Part shown: in pieces, positions 24,411 to 35,404 of the stretch | Numbering within the stretch: the stretch's first letter is position 1 | Layout of the letters: the number at the start of each line of letters is the position of its first letter | NCBI RefSeq assembly: GCF_024181725.1 | Contig: NZ_CP028908.1 | Span: 5,197,501 to 5,261,500 of the forward strand | Origin: Bradyrhizobium sp. WD16 | GTDB taxonomy: Bacteria; Pseudomonadota; Alphaproteobacteria; Rhizobiales; Xanthobacteraceae | Length of the DNA: 64,000 nucleotides | Direction of reading: 5' to 3' | Made by a program: the position numbers and the translations under genes | The notes under the pieces: generated by a model | Seen by the model: only the letters and a program-made list of their open reading frames with translations | What the model was told of the DNA's origin: nothing | Databases searched by the model: none

Positions 24411-24600
24411 AGTCACCTCTCCCGTCGGACGAACGTCGATGCGGAGAGCCCGCCTGGCCGACACGACGATCTACGAGATGGAACAGCGCGGCGAGTTATG
24501 TCGGCCCATTCCAGGAGCATGTGCCGCCGCTGCGGTTCGTATTCCGCTTTGTTGTAGACGCCGCGCGATGAGCGCCCGTCCTCGTGAGCTTTGTTTGATT
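24411..24600 (-). pseudogene. tyrosine integrase C-terminal remnant
   Basis: The frame contains HEDGRSSRGVYNKAEY followed by EPQRRHMLLEWAD, the tail found after the catalytic Tyr region of P4-type island integrases (A-Y-N-R-A-E-Y then ERRxMMQxWAD). The catalytic core and everything upstream are missing. Beside an AbiE remnant and a guaA-like attachment sequence, it marks an old island end. Confidence 0.6.
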
Positions 24601-24894
24601 TCAGCTAGTTATGCCGACGTGGTGATAGTTCGCGAAACGCCGCGAACCACATCATGTCATTCCCACTCAATTGTTTGAGATCGTTGCAACCACTTGAATT
24701 TGTTGCAAAAAGTATTTTTCCGTTCAAATACTACCGGCTCAGGTCGCGTCAGAAAACTACAATACTGATTTTATTGAAGAATTTCTGCTGGCCTTTGCAA
24801 GCCATCTATCGGCCACTATCGGATCTTTGCACGCCATTCCAGGCCTGACGCCCAAAACAGGTCAAAGCCAAAAGTGCCGTCAGCGCTTGTAAGA
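24601..24894. other. AT-rich junction region without genes
   Basis: This stretch is clearly richer in A and T than its surroundings, mostly from 24650 to 24840. It contains the guaA-like sequence at 24657-24674 and two GTTGCAA repeats, but no convincing gene. Confidence 0.5.
24657..24674. other. guaA 3'-end-like attachment sequence (a)
   Basis: TCATTCCCACTCAATTGT reads on the minus strand as codons for Thr-Ile-Glu-Trp-Glu-stop, the C-terminus of GMP synthase, a known integration site of genomic islands. It lies 57 bp from the integrase remnant. No guaA body is adjacent. Confidence 0.45.
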
Positions 24895-26193
24895 TCACCC
24901 GCCCAGGCGTTCGTTAAAGGCATCAGCGCGGCTGCCCTTGGCCCGGCGCTCCAGCAGAGCCCGCTCGCGCTCGTTCGTGGCAAGGGCGGCGGCAAGGGCG
25001 AATGCTTGGCGGGCGTCCTCCACGCGACCGAGCCGTTCCAGAAGGTCGCCGCGCACACTTGGCAACAAGTGATAGGTTCTCAACTCTGGAGCCCCGGCGA
25101 GGCGTTCCACTATTTCGAGTGCGGCGGCCGGCCCGACAACCATCGCCACAGCCACCGCCCGGTTGAGTTCGACGACCGGCGAATGGGTCAGTGCTGACAA
25201 ATGCGCATAAAGACCGGCAATGCCTGCCCAATCCGTATCCTCCGGGGCGGATGCGCGTGCATGGCAGGCGGCGATGGCGGCCTGCAGGCCGTAAAAGCCC
25301 GACCCTCCGCCAAGCGCCTGTGCGCGAGCGAGGGCGTTCAGGCCGCGCCGTATCTGCAACAGGTCCCACCGACGGCGATCCTGATCCATGAGAAGGATGG
25401 GGTCGCCTTCGGGACCGGTGCGCGCTGCATTGCGCGATGCGTTCAGTTCCATCAGCGCGACCAGGCCGTGGACTTCGGGCTCTTCGGGCGTCAGGGAGAC
25501 AAGGACGCGACCAAGACGGCGCGCTTCGTCGCAGAGTTCCGGCCGCAGCCAGTCGTCACCGCGCGCGGCGGTATAGCCCTCGTTGAAGATCAGGTAGATG
25601 ACCTCCAGCACGGCGGGCAACCGTTGAGCCCGCTCCTCCCCGCGCGGAGTTTCATAGGCGATGCCCGAGTCCGATAGCAGACGCTTGGCGCGCACGATGC
25701 GCTGCGCGACCGTCGCCTCCGGCAGCAGGAATGCGCGGGCGATCTCCCCGGTGGTGAGGCCACAGATCATGCGCAGCGTTAATGCGGCGCGCGATGGGGG
25801 CGGCAGCAGCGGATGACAGGCGGTGAAAATCAGCCGCAACATCTCATCACCAATGTCGTCATCGAGGGCAGAGTCGAAATCGGGCATCGCGTTTTGCTCG
25901 GCCTCCAGCGACACCGCGATCATCGCAAGTTTGCGGGTCAGCATCGGTGTGCGGCGCAAATGCTCCTGCGCGCGGCGTCTGGCGGTGGCCATCAGCCAAG
26001 CGCCCGGACGTTCGGGAATGCCGGCCGTTGGCCACCGTTCCAACGCCGCGACGAGCGCATCCTGGGTCAGTTCCTCAGCCAGCGGCACGTCGCGCAGCAT
26101 CCGACTCAGGCTGGCGGTCAGCCGGGGCTGCTCGATCCGCCATGTGGCAAGGATCGCGCGGTGGATATCGCTCTCCGTCCCGCTGGCCGCCAA
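24895..26193 (-). CDS. ECF42-type RNA polymerase sigma factor
   Basis: A 432-aa sigma factor. Sigma region 2 (LAEELTQDALVAALERWP) and region 4 (LRMICGLTTGEIARAFLLPEATVAQRIVRAK) lie in the first 180 residues; the long C-terminal part (DUF6596, from YLIFNEGYTAARGDD on) is TPR-like. ECF42 factors lack an anti-sigma and usually control DGPF-motif genes. Here the DGPF protein is directly upstream, 3 bp apart. Confidence 0.92.
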   Translation of the reverse strand: MAASGTESDIHRAILATWRIEQPRLTASLSRMLRDVPLAEELTQDALVAALERWPTAGIPERPGAWLMATARRRAQEHLRRTPMLTRKLAMIAVSLEAEQNAMPDFDSALDDDIGDEMLRLIFTACHPLLPPPSRAALTLRMICGLTTGEIARAFLLPEATVAQRIVRAKRLLSDSGIAYETPRGEERAQRLPAVLEVIYLIFNEGYTAARGDDWLRPELCDEARRLGRVLVSLTPEEPEVHGLVALMELNASRNAARTGPEGDPILLMDQDRRRWDLLQIRRGLNALARAQALGGGSGFYGLQAAIAACHARASAPEDTDWAGIAGLYAHLSALTHSPVVELNRAVAVAMVVGPAAALEIVERLAGAPELRTYHLLPSVRGDLLERLGRVEDARQAFALAAALATNERERALLERRAKGSRADAFNERLGG

Positions 26194-26196
26194 ATG

Positions 26197-26562
26197 TCAG
26201 GCGCCCCTGGTCATCGAGCCGGCAATTCCGCGGATTTCACAGATGCCTTCCCAGCCGGGCATATGGTCCTTGTGCACTTGCATGAATTCCCGCGCGGCGG
26301 CGAGAGCCTCGTCAGGCCCCGGTAGATCAAAAATCGCGAACCCGCCGATCATCTCCTTGGCTTCGATGAACGGCCCATCGATTACCTTCATCTCTCCCTT
26401 GTCGATGGTCACCTGGGCACCCGTGGCCTGCGGAAATAGGCCGCCATCGTCTAGCATCCGGCCGGCCTGGATCTCCCGCTGCGCCATCTTGTGCATGACC
26501 TCCATGAGCGCCGGCGTTGGTTCAGCGGCATGATTCGACTTGACGATGAATAGGTAGCGCAT
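26197..26562 (-). CDS. YciI-like DGPF-domain protein
   Basis: A 121-aa protein with the DGPF signature (VIDGPFIEAKEMIGGFAIFDL) and an N-terminal MRYLFIVKSN typical of the family. It is the usual partner and target of ECF42 sigma factors. Function unproven; linked to stress and secondary metabolism. ATG 26562 is preferred over a start 11 codons upstream because MRYL is the family start. Confidence 0.9.
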   Translation of the reverse strand: MRYLFIVKSNHAAEPTPALMEVMHKMAQREIQAGRMLDDGGLFPQATGAQVTIDKGEMKVIDGPFIEAKEMIGGFAIFDLPGPDEALAAAREFMQVHKDHMPGWEGICEIRGIAGSMTRGA

Positions 26563-26878
26563 CTCTCTTACTCCCTCGACGGTCGGCGGCGCCATCGCTG
26601 CCAGATCATGCCGTCATCCTGTCGATGGATGAGCCTCAGCAAAATCGACATGATAGCGAAAAAAATTTGCGTCGAGGAGATTTTAACTCATCACCTCCTC
26701 AATGCCACCAGACAGGAGCACTCCGACCCACTCCAGCAGCTTTGCATCACCCGCAGATCGGACCGGCAGATAGAAAGGAATAGGCCAGTTCAATGGGAAT
26801 GAAAAACGGATGATAACAGCAATAAAGCGAGGGTGAAAATCACCGCAGAAACTACGCCATTGCCGCCGTTTGTATCCG

Positions 26879-26896
26879 TCACTCCCACTCGATGAT
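26879..26896. other. guaA 3'-end-like attachment sequence (b)
   Basis: TCACTCCCACTCGATGAT reads on the minus strand as Ile-Ile-Glu-Trp-Glu-stop. It matches sequence (a) at 14 of 18 positions and is close to the usual alphaproteobacterial guaA end. It probably marks the left edge of the conjugative island that fills the rest of the window. Confidence 0.5.
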
Positions 26897-27180
26897 TAAC
26901 CGGAGCGGTAAGTATTTGAATTTTCGATGAATGCAAAACTGAGAAATCGACGCTTACCGTCATATATACCGTCAGATTCGCACGCAATTGATTTTCCACA
27001 ATAAATGTATCGCGGTGCGCGGCGTCGATCTGATCGTTCGCATTATATACGAAGTGCGGGATCAATAGCTAGAGCCGATCGCAAAAGCCTGTGATTTACT
27101 GCGATAGACAACGAAGCGCCGTGCGCGTTTCGCGCTGCTCTGCAGGCTACACATTCGATGCCCTCCAGCCTTCGCCGGGC

Positions 27181-27195
27181 TTCCAACGCTCGTAT
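27181..27195. repeat. partial copy 5 of the palindromic repeat arm
   Basis: TTCCAACGCTCGTAT matches the common arm with one change. No right arm is present. Confidence 0.35.
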
Positions 27196-27409
27196 CGTCG
27201 CCGGGAACGCCAAAGACGGATCCGCCCGTTGTTGGGCAAACCGATATCGCGGGTTTGGAAGTCACCTCTTCGGACTGACCAACCATACAAGGTGCGTAGA
27301 CTGAGACGTCGCTCCCTGCTGGCACCGTCAGCGGCCGCACTTGCCGACAAAAATGCCTAAGGCAATGCACTGTCTCCTGCGCTTTGCGGTCCCTCTAGAA
27401 TTCATTGCA

Positions 27410-29383
27410 TTAGGTGGGATCGGGCGAAAAGAAGTCCGGCAGGTCATGTCTGAGTTTGGCGACGAGCTCATGATCTGGGAAGCGATCGATGGCCATCGTC
27501 CAAATCGCCAATGCCTCAATCTTCTCCCCCCTGTTCCAGTAAGCACCGCCGAGATTGAACATCGCCAGATCGTAGTGGGGATCCAGCGCAAGGGCCTTCT
27601 CATAGGCGTCGATCGCTTGCGCAGAATGCCCAAGGTCGCCGTAAGCCGCGCCGAGCTGAAACCAGCTCATAGCATCAGGCTGGATACGCTCGGCCTGTTC
27701 GCGCAAGATCGGCAGACTCTCTTCAAACCGACCGAGAAAGTTGAGGGCAGTCCCGAGACAGTAGCCGTAGTGACCGCCCGCCAGATCGTAGGCCTTCCGA
27801 AAACAGAGCTCAGCCTCGGCCCAGTCCGCCTCATCTTGTGCCCAGTGCCCAAGGCGATCCCATAAGAGGGCGGCTTCATCCTTGTCGTCGATGTGCTCGA
27901 TTTGTCTGTTAAACTCGTCCCGAAATCCCGCGTAAGTCCGGCCGACATCCTGTCCCTCCGCTCGCAGGTACAAAGTCGACAACAGCAACTCGCGACGGCC
28001 TCCGGAGCTCTCGGGGTGGGCACCGACATAGCGGTGCCAGAAGCCCAGCGCCTGGCGCGCATTCTCCGCCGTTGTCCGACCGAAGCTCGCCACCAGCCGT
28101 GCGAAAAACGGCCAGATCCATGGTTCACAATCAGCTTGCGCAAGGAGGCCATTGATCTCACGGAACGCCGCGCTCCCCTCTCCCATGTTGAAGAGCACGT
28201 TGGCTCGCCACCCTGCAACGCCGGCTGCCTTGACGCGCGTAGGGTCGGTGAAGACGGCCTGATCCAGATGCGTGAGGGCATGCTTCCACTCGCCCTGGCG
28301 CACGTAGAACAGGGCCAAGGCATTGTGCGCTTCAGGAAGGTGTGGGTTCAGCCGCAAGGCTTCGCGATAGTGCTCGACTGCTCGCTTCTCATCTCCGAGC
28401 CGTTCAAAGCTCGTCCCGACGTTCTTATGGCCTTGGGATGCTAGGTCCGGCGAATTGGCGAACGCGGGGTCGGCGAGAGCCGCCTCATAGGCGGCCTTGG
28501 CGTCCTCCTCCTGGCCGAGCGCAGAGAAGGCATTGCCGATCGTGTAGTGAAGGCTGCCCCGCTCGTAGCGGCCCAGGTCGAGCTGACTCCTGAAAAACGT
28601 CACGGCGGCTTCGATCCGGGTGCGCGACCGACTTAACCCCGCCATCCCTAGGTTGACCTCAGCCATGTAAGCCGGGCCCATGGCTTCGTTGCCCACCCCG
28701 AGCACCGCCGCGAACCGATCGAACGCCGCGCTGATCACTACGTCGGCGTCCTGATTGTAGAGGTGCGCAAGGAGTTGGCCGGCTAGGGCCGGATCGTCCG
28801 GAACATGGATGTCCGGAATACCGCGCCGAACGAGACCAGCGACATCGCCAGGCGCTGCCCGTGTCTGCTCGATCCGACGATCGCGCGCCGCCCGCGCCGC
28901 GGATCTAGCCAAAGTGGCCAGCCGATCCAGCCGCGCGTTCGTCAGCTCGTCAGTGAAATTGACGGTGAGCGATTGCTGGTGGGTCCAGTTTTTTCCCGCG
29001 TGCTCGTATTGGTGGAGAACAGTCTCCGCTGGGCAGATGCGCAGCGACGACGTCGGGATGTGATAAGCGGCGTAGAAGCTGTGCGGGTGCATCAGCAGGT
29101 AATTCAGGTTTGAGCGGCTGACCTCAATGCTGAGAGAGCCATCCGCGTTGAGCGGGCGCTCTGTCCCTTTGAGCTGCACGTGGACCCTGACGTTGGTCGC
29201 CTGCTCCTGGTCGACGACTTCGACTTCGCAGTCCGTACCATAGTCCTTTCGGTCGGCGCGTTGGAGGATGAAGCGACCGCTCGCCGTGAGGCGCCCCTGG
29301 AAGGCCGTTTCCGCCTTCTCTTCCGCGACATGATTGGCGTCACGCTTCGGCAGATCGTCGAGGTGGTCCAGATCGTCAACCAT
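27410..29383 (-). CDS. DUF4365 nuclease-like domain fused to TPR repeats
   Basis: A 657-aa protein. The N-terminal DUF4365 domain (about residues 15-150) has the PD-(D/E)xK-like string KDYGTDCEVEVVDQ then VHVQLKGTE, so a nucleic-acid-cleaving fold is likely. Residues about 230-650 are a TPR solenoid (for example YTIGNAFSALGQEEDAKAAY and WFQLGAAYGDLGHSAQAID). It starts 2 bp after the stop of an IS-interrupted gene and ends a four-gene operon with XRE and ImmA/IrrE genes. A defence effector with a sensor-like repeat domain is my inference. Confidence 0.8.
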   Translation of the reverse strand: MVDDLDHLDDLPKRDANHVAEEKAETAFQGRLTASGRFILQRADRKDYGTDCEVEVVDQEQATNVRVHVQLKGTERPLNADGSLSIEVSRSNLNYLLMHPHSFYAAYHIPTSSLRICPAETVLHQYEHAGKNWTHQQSLTVNFTDELTNARLDRLATLARSAARAARDRRIEQTRAAPGDVAGLVRRGIPDIHVPDDPALAGQLLAHLYNQDADVVISAAFDRFAAVLGVGNEAMGPAYMAEVNLGMAGLSRSRTRIEAAVTFFRSQLDLGRYERGSLHYTIGNAFSALGQEEDAKAAYEAALADPAFANSPDLASQGHKNVGTSFERLGDEKRAVEHYREALRLNPHLPEAHNALALFYVRQGEWKHALTHLDQAVFTDPTRVKAAGVAGWRANVLFNMGEGSAAFREINGLLAQADCEPWIWPFFARLVASFGRTTAENARQALGFWHRYVGAHPESSGGRRELLLSTLYLRAEGQDVGRTYAGFRDEFNRQIEHIDDKDEAALLWDRLGHWAQDEADWAEAELCFRKAYDLAGGHYGYCLGTALNFLGRFEESLPILREQAERIQPDAMSWFQLGAAYGDLGHSAQAIDAYEKALALDPHYDLAMFNLGGAYWNRGEKIEALAIWTMAIDRFPDHELVAKLRHDLPDFFSPDPT

Positions 29384-29385
29384 CC

Positions 29386-29708
29386 CTATCCCTTACGGGT
29401 AATTAAGGCGAAGTCCGTGGCGCCAGCTTTCGCGGACAGCTCCGGCCAATTCTTGTTGAAGTCGGGCAGGTTGGCGTGCTCGAGCGCCGCAGTGGCCACC
29501 GCAGCACAGTAAGCGATCCCGACATGCACGGTCGATCCCAAGAAATTGAGGAATCGAGTCAGATCTGGCGGGTAAGCTAGGTCGGTATCGCTGCCAAAGA
29601 TGCGGTGCCGTTCGCCATCCACGAAGGTGTTGATCGCGCTCTCCAACACTGCGTAGCCCAGAAACGCCTCGGCCGGCGCGCCAGGTTGCGTCAGAACGGC
29701 GTTGAGCT
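29386..29708 (-). pseudogene. 3' part of unknown gene interrupted by the IS21-family element
   Basis: Codes for LNAVLTQPGAPAEAFLGYAV through FALITRKG. Joined to the 5' part (32401-32722) with one copy of the 6-bp duplication, it gives a continuous 214-residue protein across the junction WRP-ELNAVL. Unknown family; soluble and helical in appearance. It lies between ImmA/IrrE and the DUF4365-TPR gene, with gaps of 7 and 2 bp. Confidence 0.8.
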
Positions 29709-29864
29709 CGGGCCTGCGCGGCGACAATGAAGGTGAGAACGCAGCGACAATCAGGATGAGAGAGCGCCGGCGGGGGCGGGACGAAGGGAGGGCGTAGCCC
29801 GACCGGAGGACCGCTCCCGCCGGCGGCGTCCGTCTCGGGCCCTCTGGCGGCCGGGTGTGGTTAG

Positions 29865-32251
<2,387 letters not shown>

Positions 32252-32260
<9 letters not shown>

Positions 32261-32301
32261 CGCTGGCAGCGCTTCATGATTGTCGCCCAGCGTCAATCAG
32301 C
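32252..32301. terminator. strong hairpin at istB stop
   Basis: Perfect 15-bp arms GCTGATTGACGCTGG (32252-32266) and CCAGCGTCAATCAGC (32287-32301) flank a 20-base loop. The istB stop codon lies in the left arm. It probably shields or terminates the istAB message. Confidence 0.6.
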
Positions 32302-32400
32302 CCTTGCCAAGCCGACCATCCGCGACAATGATCACAGCATCCGGCTCCAATCTTCTCATCCAGATTGACGCCCAGTTCTCATCCAGATCGTCGCGCTATA

Positions 32401-32722
32401 CGGGCCGCCATTCGAGGGTCTTCTGACTGAGCGCCGGGTTGACGTGACCAACCGCAATGTTCCGGATGTACTTGGCGAACTCGAAGTTGCGCCGATGCGG
32501 CGTGATGATCTCGGAAATCGCCGGATGATCCTTGTAGAGTGCACGACAGATCAGCTCGAGATCGGTGACGTTCGCGCAGGATACCAGGAGCTGTTTCATC
32601 AGAATAAGCCGGACGCCGTCATCGGTGGGGCCGGCTTCAAGGGCGGCGTCGGCGGCGACGAGATCGCCGTGGGCCAGGCGGGCAGAAATAGCGATATGAA
32701 CAAAATCCATGAACTGACTCAC
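32401..32722 (-). pseudogene. 5' part of unknown gene interrupted by the IS21-family element
   Basis: Begins MSQFMDFVHIAISARLAHG and runs to TLEWRP; the next codon and stop come from the IS end. It starts 7 bp after the ImmA/IrrE stop. No known motif was recognised in the 107 residues. See the 3' part at 29386-29708 for the reconstruction. Confidence 0.8.
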
Positions 32723-32729
32723 TCAAGCG

Positions 32730-33653
32730 TTAACGGTCCGGAGCCTGTCCGTTCCGCACAAAATGGTCGAAAACGTCACTCTCCTCTTCTTCCTCCTGAA
32801 AGCGTGGGCCGTCTGCTTCAAATTGCAGCACGGTGATTTCCTGATCGTAGCGATCGGAGCGAAGGCATATCTCGTGCACCGGCTCGGGAAACCAGACTCC
32901 GGCTTGCTGCGTGACTCCGATCAACGCCGCATCGGAATAGTCGCGTCGTGCAGCGAAGGCCTGCACGGGAAGTTCGAATACGGTGTCCCGCGTGCGGATG
33001 TAGCGCCCTGATTTAAGCGCTGCGTTGCTAGGCTTCGCCCAATGGGCGAACCCCTCATTCGACACCACCATGATTGCCCGGGTCTCAGTGTATTCGAGCC
33101 AACGCAAAATCGCCGCAGTCAGCGAAACGCCATAGCGCTTTGCGAGCCGACTGAGCGCTTCGAAATCGGTCCGAGCCTTCGCCGGCAGTTGGCGACGGAA
33201 GTCGTGAAACGGCATCAGCAACGCTGCGGCGAACTCGTCGGCTTCCTGCTCGATGCCGGCCCCGCTACGACGAACCACCGCATTCTCGTCGCAATAGATG
33301 CCGCCGTCGAAGCCCTCTTCTTCTTCGATCAACTGGCGGTGCAGGACGTAGTGGGCGAACTCGTGCCCCACGGTGAACGAGCGGCGTCCGTCTGACTGGC
33401 CGACATGGTACATGATGGCCCATTGGCGCGGCCTCGCCTCGCCATAGACCAACGCGCCGACGCAGCCCGGAATATTGCGCTCCACCACCTCGTGGATCGG
33501 GCCGTCGGGCGCGACCTTGCGCGAGTACTCCAGCGCGAGGCTGATCACGTCGACCGGAGCGCGATCAAACCGATCAGCTCCAAGGACCAGGTCGAGCATC
33601 TGCGTGATGCGCGCCGCCTCCTTCAGCGGCCGGGGTCGGTTCGGCTCGCTCAT
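32730..33653 (-). CDS. ImmA/IrrE-family metallopeptidase
   Basis: A 307-aa zinc peptidase with HEFAHYVLHRQ (HExxH, about residue 97) and a downstream Glu-rich EQEADEFAAALLMP that supplies the third ligand. ImmA-type peptidases cleave a cognate XRE repressor to induce a mobile element or defence operon. It overlaps the XRE gene by 4 nt (ATGA), so the two are a repressor-antirepressor pair. The C-terminal half (from about residue 185) is extra and may sense a signal. Confidence 0.9.
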   Translation of the reverse strand: MSEPNRPRPLKEAARITQMLDLVLGADRFDRAPVDVISLALEYSRKVAPDGPIHEVVERNIPGCVGALVYGEARPRQWAIMYHVGQSDGRRSFTVGHEFAHYVLHRQLIEEEEGFDGGIYCDENAVVRRSGAGIEQEADEFAAALLMPFHDFRRQLPAKARTDFEALSRLAKRYGVSLTAAILRWLEYTETRAIMVVSNEGFAHWAKPSNAALKSGRYIRTRDTVFELPVQAFAARRDYSDAALIGVTQQAGVWFPEPVHEICLRSDRYDQEITVLQFEADGPRFQEEEEESDVFDHFVRNGQAPDR

Positions 33654-33970
33654 TTGCGGGTCTTTGTGTCCAGGATGCGGGCCATCTCGCGAATCTGCCG
33701 GCGCGTCTCCTCCGGCAGGCCGCTATACTGCCGGAAGAAGGCGGTATCCTCCGCCTCGCTGAGCGTCTGCGTGTCGGCCCCGAACAGGTAGTCGACGGTC
33801 ACCCCCAGCGCGCCGGCAATCGCAGACAGCTTCTCGGCGGACGGCCGGGGCGGATTCTTGTTTTCGAGCTCCCAGATATAGCTTTTCGATGACCCGGTCT
33901 CCTGCGCGAGCTGATCGAGCGTCAAGCCCTTCTTCGTTCGTAAGTTCTTGATTCGCTCACCAAATTTCAT
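33650..33970 (-). CDS. XRE-family transcriptional regulator
   Basis: A 106-aa Cro/CI-type repressor. The helix-turn-helix is FGERIKNLRTKKGLTLDQLAQETGSSKSYIWELE. The C-terminal tail (PEETRRQIREMARIL) may be the ImmA cleavage or dimer region. ATG 33970 is the family-consistent start; a start five codons upstream is possible. It is the first gene of the four-gene operon, divergent from CBASS. Confidence 0.92.
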   Translation of the reverse strand: MKFGERIKNLRTKKGLTLDQLAQETGSSKSYIWELENKNPPRPSAEKLSAIAGALGVTVDYLFGADTQTLSEAEDTAFFRQYSGLPEETRRQIREMARILDTKTRK

Positions 33971-34004
33971 AGCCGGTCCTTCCAATCAATCCGTCCCGCG
34001 TCGC

Positions 34005-34071
34005 GTTCGGAGTAGCGATATTCTAAGTTCCTTGACAGACGCATTCAAGCTCCTCATCTTGTTCGGAGTAG
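34005..34071. promoter_or_regulatory. divergent control region between XRE operon and CBASS
   Basis: The 11-mer GTTCGGAGTAG occurs twice as a direct repeat (34005-34015, 34061-34071). Between them a plus-strand promoter can be read: TTGACA at 34032-34037, a 17-bp spacer and CATCTT. Two operators around a CBASS promoter would place CBASS under the XRE repressor; this is inferred. Confidence 0.45.
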
Positions 34072-34111
34072 ACGTACAGATGTTGATATCATCCCGAACA
34101 TCGCGCGGGCG

Positions 34112-35404
34112 GTGGCGAGATGCTCAGACGCAGCCCAGCCCGCCGTGGAGATCGATGTGAACATCCAACTTGCGCCGGCAGGCCTCAATCCTTTCGACGA
34201 TCCCCTCGACCGTATCCTCGCCGAGATTGCGCTAAGCGTTCAGCTGCCACCCTCGCTGCACGACAAGGCGAAGTCGCGTTACGAGGCGGTGCGGCGCCAT
34301 CTCGAGGCCACGACCGCCTTCGTCGACCAGATCGAGCACTTCTACCCGCAGGGCTCCATGGCGATCGACGCCACGATCTCGACGCGTGGCACCGACGACG
34401 AGTACGATCTCGACATCGTCTCGCAGCTCGGCGGCCGCTTCCGCGGCATGGCCCCTCTTGAAATCCTGACCGATCTCGAAGCTGCGCTCGCCGACTATCC
34501 CGTGCAGCGGGTGCTGCGACAGACGCGCTGCGTCACTCTTTTTTACGCCGACAAGATGCATCTCGACGTTACTCCGTCGCTGCGCGTCTACGGCACGCTC
34601 GATCGCGAGAGCCTGATCACCCACGCCAAGGGTCCGCGCCGTTCGGCCAACGATCGCCTCGTCGACATGAACGCCTATGGCTTCGTGCAGTGGTATGCGA
34701 GCAGGACCCCGCTCGAATTGCGCATGGCGAAGGCGTTCCATCGGCGGTGGCTTGACCATGCCGGCCTTGCCGCTCGCGCCGACGCCGATGTGGACGACGT
34801 TCCGGATCAGTGCGACTTCATCGTCAAGAACACTGCGACGCTCGCCCTCCAGCTCCTTAAGCGCTTCCGCAACATTCGCTACGCCAGTTATACCGGCCGC
34901 ATTCCGCCGTCGGTGATGCTCTCCTACTACGCCGGGCTCGCCGCGCAGCCGAACATGTCGCTCAGCGCCATGCTCGTTCGCCTTGCGAGCTGGATCATCC
35001 GCGACATCGAGCAGGCTTCGCTCTACGGACGGCTCCTGCATGTCGCCAATCCGGTCTGCGAGGCCGATGTCTTCACCGACCGTTGGCCGGAATCCATTGC
35101 TCAGCAGGACGAATTCGCCGGGCACCTGGGCGAGCTCGTCCGTTCGCTCGAGGCGATGCGCAAGGGCGAGATGTTCCCCAACACGATGATAGACGCGTTG
35201 CGCGAGAACTTCGGAGATCGCGTCGTGACCCGGGCCGCCGACCAGATCGCCACCGAGATCGGTGGCGGCATCCAGCAATCCCGTCAGCTCTATACGCGGC
35301 GCGGCGGCGTGCTGTTGCCTTCCGCCGCTGCAGTCGCCGCGCCGATCGTCAATCCGGCGGTTTCGGCGGCCCGGCCTCACACCTTCTTCGGGCGCAAGAT
35401 CTGA
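34112..35404 (+). CDS. CBASS cyclic oligonucleotide synthase (CD-NTase)
   Basis: A nucleotidyltransferase of up to 430 aa. The catalytic core is FYPQGSMAIDATI (GS motif, residues 81-82) with D99 and D101 in EYDLDIV, and a third Asp in MHLDVTPSL (about 152). On phage infection such enzymes make a cyclic di- or trinucleotide that activates the effector. ATG 34112 has a weak site; GTG 34157 (VNIQLAPAG) has GGAG upstream and fits the family start better. Its stop overlaps the E2-like gene. Confidence 0.92.
   Translation: MARCSDAAQPAVEIDVNIQLAPAGLNPFDDPLDRILAEIALSVQLPPSLHDKAKSRYEAVRRHLEATTAFVDQIEHFYPQGSMAIDATISTRGTDDEYDLDIVSQLGGRFRGMAPLEILTDLEAALADYPVQRVLRQTRCVTLFYADKMHLDVTPSLRVYGTLDRESLITHAKGPRRSANDRLVDMNAYGFVQWYASRTPLELRMAKAFHRRWLDHAGLAARADADVDDVPDQCDFIVKNTATLALQLLKRFRNIRYASYTGRIPPSVMLSYYAGLAAQPNMSLSAMLVRLASWIIRDIEQASLYGRLLHVANPVCEADVFTDRWPESIAQQDEFAGHLGELVRSLEAMRKGEMFPNTMIDALRENFGDRVVTRAADQIATEIGGGIQQSRQLYTRRGGVLLPSAAAVAAPIVNPAVSAARPHTFFGRKI

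Larger units (their letters stand above)
26563..27409. other. intergenic region with no supported gene
   Basis: About 850 bp without a convincing gene. It holds the second guaA-like attachment sequence and a repeat-arm copy. A 91-codon open frame at 26790-27065 (minus), ending in a hydrophobic stretch, overlaps the attachment sequence and has no recognisable family or ribosome site. Confidence 0.5.

Noticed and set aside
24654-24848. A 64-codon plus-strand frame in the AT-rich junction
   Set aside because: Low-complexity content, no ribosome site, and it starts within the attachment-like sequence.
26790-27065. A 91-codon minus-strand frame with a hydrophobic end
   Set aside because: No ribosome site or family, and it covers the guaA-like attachment sequence. 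The hydrophobic tail alone is weak evidence.
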